DNA of 64,000 nucleotides from Nitrosomonas sp. Lineage in GTDB: Bacteria; Pseudomonadota; Gammaproteobacteria; Burkholderiales; Nitrosomonadaceae. The stretch covers positions 124,001-188,000 of the forward strand of contig JADJBK010000006.1 of NCBI GenBank assembly GCA_016703745.1, given 5' to 3'. A program made the position numbers and the translations under genes. Under the pieces are notes generated by a model. It saw only the letters and a program-made list of their open reading frames with translations, was not told the DNA's origin and ran no database searches. Shown piece after piece: positions 9,390-17,885 of this stretch. Numbering within the stretch: position 1 is the first letter of the stretch; every line of letters begins with the position of its first letter.

Positions 9390-10045
9390 ACAGAGGCCCA
9401 CCCTTGCGGTGGCTGCAATGAAACTTCCGTGCCCGGTGTCGACTGCGATACCGAGCGCAAGGAGCTCGACAACCAACTAAACAGATCCCGGAACCGCAAG
9501 CCATCCAGCCGCAATGGTTCTCGCACGCTGATTTGTTGCAAGGTATCCATGTTGGCGCCCTGAACCCCAATCGCGAAGAAGGCAAACGACTTGGAGGCTT
9601 CGCCTTCCCGCACGGCAGCGGCAGCCGATTGCCATTCATCGGTGGGCCCGCCATCGGTAATGAGGAACACCCATGGACGATAGTAGGAAATTCCATTGGC
9701 CTTGTATTCATCTTTGCGTTGGCGAATCATATCCAACCCCTGTTTGATTGCGCTACCTATCGGGGTATCACCTTGCGCCATCAATGTTGGAGGGTAAAAC
9801 GCCGCTGCTCCTTGAAACGGCAAGGCGATCTGCACAGGCCCGAAAGTCACAATTCCAACTTCCACTCGCTTCATGGCTAAGGCGTCTGCTGCCAGTTCGT
9901 CTTTAAAAGTGGTCAAGCCGGCATTCAGTTCGACTATCGGTTGCCCTTGCATCGAGCCGGATACATCCAACAGCAATAGGCAAGGGCAACGCGGTTCCGG
10001 GTTGTCGGCAAACTCAGTGGTTTCGAAGGAAATTTGTTCGGTCAT
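9386..10045 (-). CDS. von Willebrand A domain protein, TerY-like
   Basis: A 219-residue single-domain vWA protein. The MIDAS metal site is complete: CLLLLDVSGSMQG (DxSxS), the threonine in GDTPIGSAI and the aspartate in FLITDGGPTDEW. The start ATG 10045 (MTEQISFETTEF) has GGAGA upstream; a longer frame from 10117 has no such support. It is the first large gene of the vWA-PP2C-kinase triad. In this family vWA proteins act as cytosolic phosphorylation-linked adaptors of stress or conflict responses. Its exact role here is not known. Confidence 0.87.
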   Translation of the reverse strand: MTEQISFETTEFADNPEPRCPCLLLLDVSGSMQGQPIVELNAGLTTFKDELAADALAMKRVEVGIVTFGPVQIALPFQGAAAFYPPTLMAQGDTPIGSAIKQGLDMIRQRKDEYKANGISYYRPWVFLITDGGPTDEWQSAAAAVREGEASKSFAFFAIGVQGANMDTLQQISVREPLRLDGLRFRDLFSWLSSSLRSVSQSTPGTEVSLQPPQGWASV

Positions 10046-10095
10046 TTCGATTTCTCCGTTTGGTGATTGTGTATTGGTCGTTCTCCAGCATGAAA

Positions 10096-10158
10096 TTAGA
10101 CGTCCGAAATGACGCAATATGCTTCGTCAAAAATGAAATCTAACATGTTCAGTTGCAT
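10096..10158 (-). CDS. Possible 20-residue peptide upstream of the triad
   Basis: A short ORF with a strong ribosome-binding site (GAAGGAGATAGC ending two bases before the ATG), encoding MQLNMLDFIFDEAY followed by CVISDV and TAA. It ends 50 bp before the vWA gene and is the only well-initiated start in this gap. The peptide is acidic and hydrophobic and I do not recognise it. It could be a leader peptide, a small effector or a chance ORF. Confidence 0.4.
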   Translation of the reverse strand: MQLNMLDFIFDEAYCVISDV

Positions 10159-10222
10159 GCTATCTCCTTCAATTTTCAGATAAGGCGCCTTAACTATTGG
10201 GGGTACGTAGCTACATTTAAAG

Positions 10223-12379
10223 TTAATTATTCAGTGCAGAGCGAATGCTGTCACCCAGTGTTTCATTCAGAATCCGAGGGGTGACAAAGATCAGCAGTTC
10301 GCGCTTGTCATTACGTCTCGCAGTATTGCGAAACAGATTGCCTAATAAGGGTACGTCTGCCAGGAATGGCACTCGGTTACGTTCATTTTTTTCAGTTTGT
10401 TCAAAAATTCCACCAATTACGACGGTTCCACCGTTTTCTACCAAAACTTCAGTGACAATTTGTTTGGTATCGATCGCCGGACCCGAGGGGGTGTTCTCAC
10501 CACGGGTGTCCTGATTGATTTTCAGTTTCATGATGATATTGTCGTCTGGTGTAATTTGCGGGGTCACTCTCAGTCCCAGCACAGCCTTTTTGAATTGAAT
10601 CTGCGGGCGTGTTGCGCTGACGATTTGAAAGGGAATTTCAGTACCCTGTTCGATGCTGGCTTCCACCCGGTTGGCTGTTACCAGACGAGGGCTGGCAATG
10701 ACACGCCCCTTGCTGTCGGATTCGAGTGCCGATAATTCGAGATTGATCAGGGTGCCATTGTTGATCTTGATCAGACTTAGTCCCAATGCTGCCGGGCCGC
10801 CTGCCACCCCAGCCAATGCGGCGGCGGGAAGATTGACATTGAGATTCTGTCCATCAAGACTGGGGGAAGCACCGGCTGCCAGTTCGCTGGAACTGCCCAG
10901 ATTGCCGGATACACCGAGTTTTCGATCGCTGATACGGGTGGCATTTTGTACACCAAAGCGGGCGCCAAGATTGCGGCTGAAGGTATCCGTTGCCTCGACG
11001 ATTCGTGTTTCAATCATGACCTGGCGTACCTGGGTATCGAGATTGGAGATATGTTTAGCCACTTCCGCTAACCTGGCCGGGATATCGGTGATGGTCAGTG
11101 TGTTGCTGATGTCATCCACTTCAATCGTTCCCCGCTGGCTCATGATGCCTTTGAGCGCAATCGAACTGGCAGTACGGTAATTGAGTTTGAAGGTTTCGGT
11201 TTGTAGAACTTCCAGCTCTGAAATCTGCTGCTGTTGCTCCAACTGCAATTTTTCCCTGGCAGCCATTTCTTCTCTGGGTGCGACGAAAATAACATTTCCG
11301 GCTCTGCGTTTGTCCAGATCATGATTTTGCAGCACGATATCCAGTGCTTGATCCCAGGGTACGTTTTTCAGCCTTATGGTCAGATTGCCCTTGACGGAAT
11401 CACTGGCAATGATGTTTAAATCCGTAAAATCGGCGATAACCTGCAAAACAGAGCGGATTTCGACATCCTGAAAATTCAGTGACAATTTTTCGCCGGTGTA
11501 ACCGCCGCTGGCGAGTTTCTTATGAACAGGCATGGCTTCGCCACTGGCAACATTGCGGATATCCAGCACAAAGCTTGTGCCTGACTGAAAAGCGGAGTGC
11601 TCCCAGTTACCCTGGGGCTCAACGAGCATTTTGACGCGATCTTTGTCTGCATGGGTTTCAATGATGCGTACCGGTGTTCCAAAATCAGCAACATCGAGTC
11701 GTTGTTTCAGATTAGAGGGCAGGTAAGCTTGTATGAATTCAACATAGAGCTTATTTCCTTGCCGATTGACATCGATTACCGTACCTGGTTGGGATAATTC
11801 GACTTTAATCTGTCCTTCTCCCTGCGTGCCACGGCGAAAATCCAGATCCACCAGACTCAACTGTGTCAGCTGTTGGCCAACATTGGGGCGAGCAATCAGC
11901 GGTTGGCTGGGGCCATTCCTGGTGGAGCGTATGGAGCTTGTGAGCGTGATCAGCAAAGCATTGCCGTCTATTCTCGTTTCATGGGTAGCTACTTCATGTA
12001 AATTCATTACCAGACGGGTACGGTTCTCGGCTTTGGCCATCTGGATATCGCGCAGCACGCCTTGACCCGTCAGGCCTCCCCGTTTCTCGACTAAACTGTC
12101 TACGCCGGGTAAATCGAAGTAGAGCCGGGAAGGACTGTCCAGCATGACACCCGTCGGCATGAATGCCAGCGGGCGATCAAAGATTATTTTTGTGATAATT
12201 GCGCCATTGGTATCAGCGGTGACATCCATACCAAGAATGGTGTTCTGAGCTGAAGGTTTAACAGCGGCATTTGCCGGAAAGATCATGATTCCAATTAAAA
12301 GTGGCCATAAATACATGCCAAATTGTTTGAATTTTGTTTGATTACGCATAGACCACCCTGATAAATTAAATCCAATCAT
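10223..12379 (-). CDS. pilQ: Type IV pilus secretin PilQ
   Basis: An outer-membrane secretin of 718 residues through which the type IV pilus leaves the cell. It has an N-terminal signal peptide (around LLIGIMIFPANAA), two AMIN-type domains binding peptidoglycan, a secretin N0/N1 region (LSLNFQDVEIRSVLQVIADF) and the conserved secretin C-terminus (VIGGIFEQTEKNERNRVPFLADVPLLGNLF). The start at 12379 overlaps pilP by 4 bp and has AGGAG eight bases upstream. It is last in pilMNOPQ. No clear terminator was found between it and the accessory region. Confidence 0.96.
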   Translation of the reverse strand: MIGFNLSGWSMRNQTKFKQFGMYLWPLLIGIMIFPANAAVKPSAQNTILGMDVTADTNGAIITKIIFDRPLAFMPTGVMLDSPSRLYFDLPGVDSLVEKRGGLTGQGVLRDIQMAKAENRTRLVMNLHEVATHETRIDGNALLITLTSSIRSTRNGPSQPLIARPNVGQQLTQLSLVDLDFRRGTQGEGQIKVELSQPGTVIDVNRQGNKLYVEFIQAYLPSNLKQRLDVADFGTPVRIIETHADKDRVKMLVEPQGNWEHSAFQSGTSFVLDIRNVASGEAMPVHKKLASGGYTGEKLSLNFQDVEIRSVLQVIADFTDLNIIASDSVKGNLTIRLKNVPWDQALDIVLQNHDLDKRRAGNVIFVAPREEMAAREKLQLEQQQQISELEVLQTETFKLNYRTASSIALKGIMSQRGTIEVDDISNTLTITDIPARLAEVAKHISNLDTQVRQVMIETRIVEATDTFSRNLGARFGVQNATRISDRKLGVSGNLGSSSELAAGASPSLDGQNLNVNLPAAALAGVAGGPAALGLSLIKINNGTLINLELSALESDSKGRVIASPRLVTANRVEASIEQGTEIPFQIVSATRPQIQFKKAVLGLRVTPQITPDDNIIMKLKINQDTRGENTPSGPAIDTKQIVTEVLVENGGTVVIGGIFEQTEKNERNRVPFLADVPLLGNLFRNTARRNDKRELLIFVTPRILNETLGDSIRSALNN

Positions 12380-12906
12380 TTTTTTGACTCCTGGGATTGC
12401 AGTCTGAGAGTGCCGACCTGTTCGACCCAGGCTTGGCCACTTTCCTGAATCATTTCTTTCAAGGTAATGTTTTCCTCAGAAATGGTGGTGATTAATCCAA
12501 AATTGTTTCCGAGATAATTGCCATTTTTCACGCGGTGAACCGTGTTATCCGGTGTTCTGATCAAGGCATAAATTTGTTGACCACGCTGTAATGTTCCAAC
12601 CATTGATAAATTTTCCAGCGCATAATTTTCCAAAATTTCTTTCTGGCGCTTCAAATCTGGTTTGAGCTCATTCTGGCTGGAATTGTCTTGCTTGTTTTTA
12701 CTGGCGCTAAAAGGGTCCGGTATCTCAAAAGCCTGATAAACAAACTGCTGCAGTGGCCGAATCTCGGGCAAGGGGTCTACTTTTCCTTGCATTCCAGCGC
12801 CAGCATTTTTGACAAACTCCCGTAAGTCTCCGTGTTCACCATCGGCGCAGGCTGACACCAACCCGGCTAACGCCATGGATAACCCTAATTGATGAATTTT
12901 GCTCAT
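12376..12906 (-). CDS. pilP: Type IV pilus lipoprotein PilP
   Basis: An inner-membrane lipoprotein of 176 residues. The signal peptide ends in the lipobox LVSAC, with the modified cysteine at residue 20. A low-complexity linker is followed by the small beta domain (NLSMVGTLQRGQQIYALIRTPD) that links the PilN-PilO pair to the PilQ secretin. Its start overlaps the pilO stop (ATGA). Confidence 0.94.
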   Translation of the reverse strand: MSKIHQLGLSMALAGLVSACADGEHGDLREFVKNAGAGMQGKVDPLPEIRPLQQFVYQAFEIPDPFSASKNKQDNSSQNELKPDLKRQKEILENYALENLSMVGTLQRGQQIYALIRTPDNTVHRVKNGNYLGNNFGLITTISEENITLKEMIQESGQAWVEQVGTLRLQSQESKK

Positions 12907-13517
12907 TTTGTTCCTTGCAACTGGTTACTGATTTCGTCTTCATCCAGATAGCGAAAAGTTTTGGCGACAGCATTCAGTACTAACTGGCGATCGGTTGTAG
13001 GTGTAATTTCCATATTATGCAAAGTCACGATGCGCGGTAATTGGGCAACATCGCTGGCAAATGCCCCGATATCGTGATAACTGCCGGTTACGCGGACAGA
13101 AACCGGCAACTCGGCATAAAATTCGCGCAAGGTTTCGCTGGCAGCCGGTTTAAAAAGTTCAAACTGTAAGCCTCGCCCAAGACCAGCACGGTTGATGTCT
13201 ACCAGCAAGGCATCCAGTTCGGATTTGTTTGGTAGCTGCTTCAGCAGGGCGCCGAGTGATTGCTCAATTTCAGCAGATTGCTGACGCAGGGCGTCGAGAT
13301 TGATGGAATCTGCTTTTTTGACTAGATAGGTTTGCTTGAGTGTGGCTTCTTCTGTCTGTGCCTGTTCCAGTATTTCCCATTGCTCCTGCCAATCCAGCAG
13401 GTAACCACCCACAAGGATGACCAGCAATAAAATTGATAACGCCCCCGCCTTGATTTGAGCAGGCCAGCTACCGGGATCATTGGGATTGATGCGACGCAAT
13501 TCTTCCAATAAGTCCAT
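12903..13517 (-). CDS. pilO: Type IV pilus alignment protein PilO
   Basis: A bitopic inner-membrane protein of 204 residues. It has one transmembrane helix near residues 28-45 (AGALSILLLVILVGGYLL), a coiled coil with heptads through about residue 95 and a C-terminal ferredoxin-like domain. It pairs with PilN to form the periplasmic alignment ring of the pilus machine. It overlaps pilN by one base (TAATG) and pilP by four, which indicates tight coupling. Confidence 0.94.
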   Translation of the reverse strand: MDLLEELRRINPNDPGSWPAQIKAGALSILLLVILVGGYLLDWQEQWEILEQAQTEEATLKQTYLVKKADSINLDALRQQSAEIEQSLGALLKQLPNKSELDALLVDINRAGLGRGLQFELFKPAASETLREFYAELPVSVRVTGSYHDIGAFASDVAQLPRIVTLHNMEITPTTDRQLVLNAVAKTFRYLDEDEISNQLQGTK

Positions 13518-14116
13518 TATCGTTCTCCCGTTTTGTCGGCAATCGCAATAATCTCGACTGCTTCCTCATCTTTTGGCAATTCGGAAAGCCTGACACTCAT
13601 ATCAAACTCATTGGCTCGCTTGCCATCGATGGTTACTGCCTTGATTTCTATTAACAGCGGCGACTCAAACCAGGGTGAAGCATCCAGGTTGCGCATCAGG
13701 GTAGATACCCAGGCATTGGATTGGGCATAACCGGAAAGATGGAGATGCTGCTCAGCCTGTTTGAAGCTCTTGAGATTTACCCCATCCGGAATTCGTCGTG
13801 CCATCTGATCGAGCATATGCACGACTTTGACCCGATCGGCCTGCAACGACTCCACGATCTGTTTGCGTGAAACCAATTGCTGTATCTTTTCCCTGATGAG
13901 TTTGATTTCGGCAATCTGCCGATCGAGTAATGCAATTTCATTCTGTAAATACTGGTTTCTGGCCTGTTGTTGACTAATTTTGTCCACCACCATTTCATGC
14001 ACACCCCAAACGATCAGTATGCCGGTTGCGACCATCAAGCCTGACATCACACCAAATTGCTGTTGACGTGCTTTACGTTTCAGTTCCCGGTGCGGCAGTA
14101 AATTGATCCATATCAT
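13517..14116 (-). CDS. pilN: Type IV pilus assembly protein PilN
   Basis: A 199-residue bitopic protein. The start at 14116 (MIWINLLPHRELKRKARQQQ) carries the INLLPHR motif that docks into PilM, so longer upstream frames are discarded. One transmembrane helix near residues 23-42 is followed by a coiled coil and a periplasmic domain. The gene begins two bases after the pilM stop. Confidence 0.94.
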   Translation of the reverse strand: MIWINLLPHRELKRKARQQQFGVMSGLMVATGILIVWGVHEMVVDKISQQQARNQYLQNEIALLDRQIAEIKLIREKIQQLVSRKQIVESLQADRVKVVHMLDQMARRIPDGVNLKSFKQAEQHLHLSGYAQSNAWVSTLMRNLDASPWFESPLLIEIKAVTIDGKRANEFDMSVRLSELPKDEEAVEIIAIADKTGER

Positions 14117-14117
14117 G

Positions 14118-15251
14118 TTAGTCAACCCCCCGCATGGCGAGCCCGCTGGCAATTAATAAAATGGGTGCGTCTTCTTGCAGTTGTCTGGATGAAATACGCT
14201 TGGACAGTGACATGCCCGCAAACGGATTGATGACTTGCGTGATTACCTCGGTTCGTGTGGACACGATTTCTTCCAGGTGCGGGATGGAAGCGCAGCCGCC
14301 GGAAAGAAAAATGTGGTCTACTTGTGCAAACTGAGTGGAAGTGAAAAAGAATTGCAATGCCCGAAATACCTCAAGTGCCAGGGTTTCCAGGAAGGGCTGC
14401 AGTACATCGGTTTGATAATTTTCTGGCAAAGTCTTCTTGCGCTTGGCAGTTTCCGCTTCTTCTGCAGAGAGATTGAAATGATTTTGTATTTCCTGCGTCA
14501 GTTGATTGCCTCCGAACGACTGATCGCGCATATAAATGGTTTCACCGTTATAAAGCACATTGATTCGGGTGTTGCTCGAACCAATATCCACAAGTGCCAC
14601 TACCTTGTTCTTGCCGCCATCCGGTAACTGGTTGCTAATAATTCGAGAGACAATGGCTTGCGCAACAAACTGCTCGACATCCATGACGGTTACCTTGAGA
14701 CCCGCAGTTGCAGCCGCAGCAACACGATCTTCAACCTTGTCTTTCCGGGCGGCAGCAATCAGTACTTCTGTTTCCTCGGGATGATCCGCGATTTCTCCGA
14801 TTACCTGAAAATCAAGATTGACTTCATCAATGGCAAATGGCAAATATTGATTGGCCTCGGTTTCTACCTGAAAAGCAAGATCATCTTCGCGCAATCCCGT
14901 GGGGACACTAATTTTTTTGGTCACTACTGAAGCTGAGGGTAACGCGAGGGCGATATTTTTTTGTCTGGCACCCATTCTTTTCCAGGCACGCAAGATACAC
15001 TCGCCTACTTGTTCCAGATTATTAATATTGCCATCGATAATCGCTTCAGCTGGCATCGGCTCAATCGCGTAACCTTCCAGTCGCAGATCATGTACATCCT
15101 TGCCTAGTTTAGATAGCTCCACCATCTTGACGGAAGATGCGCTGATATCAACTCCTATCAACCTGGAGCTACTGGAAAACAGGCGAATATCAAAATTGAT
15201 ATTCGGTCGCTTGAACAGCGATTTGCTGATTAAGGCTATATTTGAACTCAT
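14118..15251 (-). CDS. pilM: Type IV pilus actin-like ATPase PilM
   Basis: A cytoplasmic actin-fold protein of about 377 residues (MSSNIALISKSLF). Phosphate-binding motifs of the fold are visible: LIGVDISASSVKMVELS, ALVDIGSSNTRINVLYNG and IFLSGGCASIPHLEE. It binds the N-terminal tail of PilN and anchors the inner-membrane platform. The start at 15251 is preferred over 15278 because the extra nine residues have no family support. It is first in pilMNOPQ and diverges from ponA. Confidence 0.93.
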   Translation of the reverse strand: MSSNIALISKSLFKRPNINFDIRLFSSSSRLIGVDISASSVKMVELSKLGKDVHDLRLEGYAIEPMPAEAIIDGNINNLEQVGECILRAWKRMGARQKNIALALPSASVVTKKISVPTGLREDDLAFQVETEANQYLPFAIDEVNLDFQVIGEIADHPEETEVLIAAARKDKVEDRVAAAATAGLKVTVMDVEQFVAQAIVSRIISNQLPDGGKNKVVALVDIGSSNTRINVLYNGETIYMRDQSFGGNQLTQEIQNHFNLSAEEAETAKRKKTLPENYQTDVLQPFLETLALEVFRALQFFFTSTQFAQVDHIFLSGGCASIPHLEEIVSTRTEVITQVINPFAGMSLSKRISSRQLQEDAPILLIASGLAMRGVD

Positions 15252-15469
15252 TCTGCTGGTGCCCCCATTCGTGCCCAACCAAAGAGCACGTCAATAAAAC
15301 AGTTGACTTGTTCATGAACCTTCCTCCTGGTAGGGAAAATTCATCTGTAAGCTAATGAGGGCAGATTCTGACAGATGGTCCAGCAATTTAATTTATCTAA
15401 TAGCAGTTGATATACCCTTTATAATTCAGCAATAATTTTCTTCTCATACCACTTAACTGCCCTTTTTTA
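15252..15469. promoter_or_regulatory. Divergent promoter region of pilM and ponA
   Basis: A 218-bp gap between two divergent genes, so it must hold both promoters. A TATAAT box at 15420-15425 faces ponA, 44 bp before its ATG, but no good -35 box stands at the normal distance. An AGGAGG-like stretch near 15325 (cctcct) reads toward the minus strand. No operator is evident. Confidence 0.4.
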
Positions 15470-17773
15470 ATGCTGCTACGCTGGTTTTTCCGTTCTGTTC
15501 TTGCCTTGCTGGCACTGGGTGTGATTGCCATTATGTTGCTGGTTTTTGCTGCACTGGTAACGTTGCCAACTTTGCCATCGCTGGATACTCTGACAAATTA
15601 CCGCCCGCAAATACCCTTGCGTATCTATAGTGCGGAAGGATTGCTGATAGGTGAGTTTGGCGAGGAACGTCGTGATTTCGTCAAAATCAATGCGGTGCCT
15701 GCTGCTCTGAAGCAGGCCATTCTCGCTGCAGAAGATGATCGTTTTTATCAGCATTATGGTGTTGACTTTATCGGGGTGCTGCGTGCAATGCGCTCCAATT
15801 TTTCCGCTGGCGGTATCCGTCAGGGAGCCAGTACCATTACCATGCAGGTAGCCCGTAATTTTTTCCTGACCAAGGAAAAAACTATGACGCGTAAATTCAG
15901 CGAGGCCTTGCTCGCATTTAAAATAGAGCACTCTCTTGGGAAAAACCGCATTCTTGAGCTCTACATTAACCAGATTTATCTGGGTCAACGCAGCTATGGA
16001 TTTTCTGCTGCAGCCAGAACCTATTTTGGAAAACCGCTCACGCAGATTAATCTGGCGGAGACGGCAATGCTGGCAGGTCTTCCCAAAGCCCCTTCTTTGT
16101 ATAACCCGGTCGCTGATTTCAAACGTGCGCAGGGTCGGCAGCAATATGTGCTCAATCGAATGCATGAATTGGGGTATATCTCCGCCGATGAATTGAAACG
16201 GGCAAAGCAGACCATCATTACCCTTTATCGCCCGGTAAAGGTTTATGCCATGCCAGCAGACTATGTTGCGGAAATGGCGCGCCAGGTTGTTTATCAGCGG
16301 TATCAGGAAGAAGCTTATACGCGCGGTTTCAAGGTTTATACCACCGTTACGAAACCTGATCAGGAAGCGGCTTACCGCGCCTTGCGTAAAGGCGTGCTCG
16401 AATATGATGAACGCCATGGTTATCGCGGTGTGGAGGCATTTGTTGGTTTGCCTAAGTCAGGTGAGCAGTTGAAAGAGATATTAAGCAGATTCAATGATTA
16501 CGATGACTTGTTGGCTGCATTGGTCATTACCGCCAGCAGCAGTGCTATTGAGGCCATGCTTAGAAGTGGAGAAACGGTCAAGCTGACTGGCAACAGCCTG
16601 AAATTTATACAGAGATATTTGAGCAGTGATCCCAAAATCTCGGATAAGCGGATTCGCCCTGGCGCATTGATTCGATTGAAAAAAACAGAAAAAGATGAAT
16701 GGAGGATTTCGCAATTGCCTGGAGCTGAGGCCGCGCTGGTGGCTATGGATCCGAATGATGGAGCCATTCGCGCCCTGGTAGGGGGGTTTGATTTCGGGCT
16801 GAACATGTTTAATCATGTAACGCAGGCCTGGCGCCAACCGGGGTCTAGTTTCAAGCCTTTTATTTACTCGGCATCGCTTGAAAAAGGATTTACGGTAGCC
16901 ACTATTATCAACGATGCGCCCTTGTTTCTTGATCGCGCTCAAACTGGTGGCAAGTCCTGGGAGCCTAAAAACTTTGATGGTAAGTTTAGTGGGCCAATCC
17001 GAATGCGTACTGCGTTAACTCACTCAAAGAACCTGGCCTCTGTTCGTATTTTGCAATCAATCAGTCCGCGCTATGCGCAGGACTATATCAAGCGCTTTGG
17101 CTTTGATGAATCCCGGCATGCGCCCGTATTGCCGATGGCGCTCGGGGCGGGTTCAGTAACGCCGATGCAGATGGCGGCGGGATATGCGGTTTTTGCAAAT
17201 GGCGGATATCAGGTACATCCCTATTTTATCCAGAGAATCGAGGATAGCAATGGCAATGTGTTACAGCAGGCAAAATCGGTTGTTGCAGGTAAAAATGCGA
17301 AGCAAACGATCGACCGGCGCAATGCGTTCCTGATGACCAGCATGATGCAGGATGTTATTCAACGCGGAACGGCTACACGCGCCAAGATCATCGGCCGCCA
17401 GGATATAGCGGGTAAAACGGGAACTACCAGTAATTATGTTGATGCCTGGTTCTGTGGGTATCAGAAAAATCTTGTAGCGGCTGCATGGATGGGTTATGAC
17501 GAGCCCCGCTCAATGGGGCGCAATGAAACTGGGGGACGTGCGGCATTACCGATATGGATAGACTACATGACGGTTGCACTGAAAGAAATTCCTGTTGAGA
17601 AAATGACACCCCCAGAGGGAATAGTGGTTGCAAAGATCAGTAGCGAAACCGGCATGAGAGACCGGGATGGTACTCTCAATGAATACTTCTACCATGAACA
17701 GCTTCCACCGGAAACTGACTATTTTTTTCGTGATTTTAAAATCGATGATCACATGGAAAATCAGCTTTACTAA
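15470..17773 (+). CDS. ponA: Penicillin-binding protein 1A
   Basis: A bifunctional peptidoglycan synthase of 767 residues. After a transmembrane anchor at residues 8-32 comes the glycosyltransferase domain (EDDRFYQHYGVDFIG with the catalytic glutamate, RQGASTITMQVARNFFL). An inserted OB-like region is followed by the transpeptidase domain with SxxK (GSSFKPF), SKN and KTGTTSNYVDAW. The family length is normal. It lies beside pilMNOPQ, the usual arrangement in proteobacteria. No strong ribosome-binding site precedes the ATG. Confidence 0.96.
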   Translation: MLLRWFFRSVLALLALGVIAIMLLVFAALVTLPTLPSLDTLTNYRPQIPLRIYSAEGLLIGEFGEERRDFVKINAVPAALKQAILAAEDDRFYQHYGVDFIGVLRAMRSNFSAGGIRQGASTITMQVARNFFLTKEKTMTRKFSEALLAFKIEHSLGKNRILELYINQIYLGQRSYGFSAAARTYFGKPLTQINLAETAMLAGLPKAPSLYNPVADFKRAQGRQQYVLNRMHELGYISADELKRAKQTIITLYRPVKVYAMPADYVAEMARQVVYQRYQEEAYTRGFKVYTTVTKPDQEAAYRALRKGVLEYDERHGYRGVEAFVGLPKSGEQLKEILSRFNDYDDLLAALVITASSSAIEAMLRSGETVKLTGNSLKFIQRYLSSDPKISDKRIRPGALIRLKKTEKDEWRISQLPGAEAALVAMDPNDGAIRALVGGFDFGLNMFNHVTQAWRQPGSSFKPFIYSASLEKGFTVATIINDAPLFLDRAQTGGKSWEPKNFDGKFSGPIRMRTALTHSKNLASVRILQSISPRYAQDYIKRFGFDESRHAPVLPMALGAGSVTPMQMAAGYAVFANGGYQVHPYFIQRIEDSNGNVLQQAKSVVAGKNAKQTIDRRNAFLMTSMMQDVIQRGTATRAKIIGRQDIAGKTGTTSNYVDAWFCGYQKNLVAAAWMGYDEPRSMGRNETGGRAALPIWIDYMTVALKEIPVEKMTPPEGIVVAKISSETGMRDRDGTLNEYFYHEQLPPETDYFFRDFKIDDHMENQLY

Positions 17774-17885
17774 CATACTCAGTCATGGAGCGTCGGTATT
17801 GATGAGGGATGAGATGGCGACATGCTCCCTGCCTCAATATCCGTTGATCACCATTTAAATCACTATAGTGGGACAAACTTATCTG

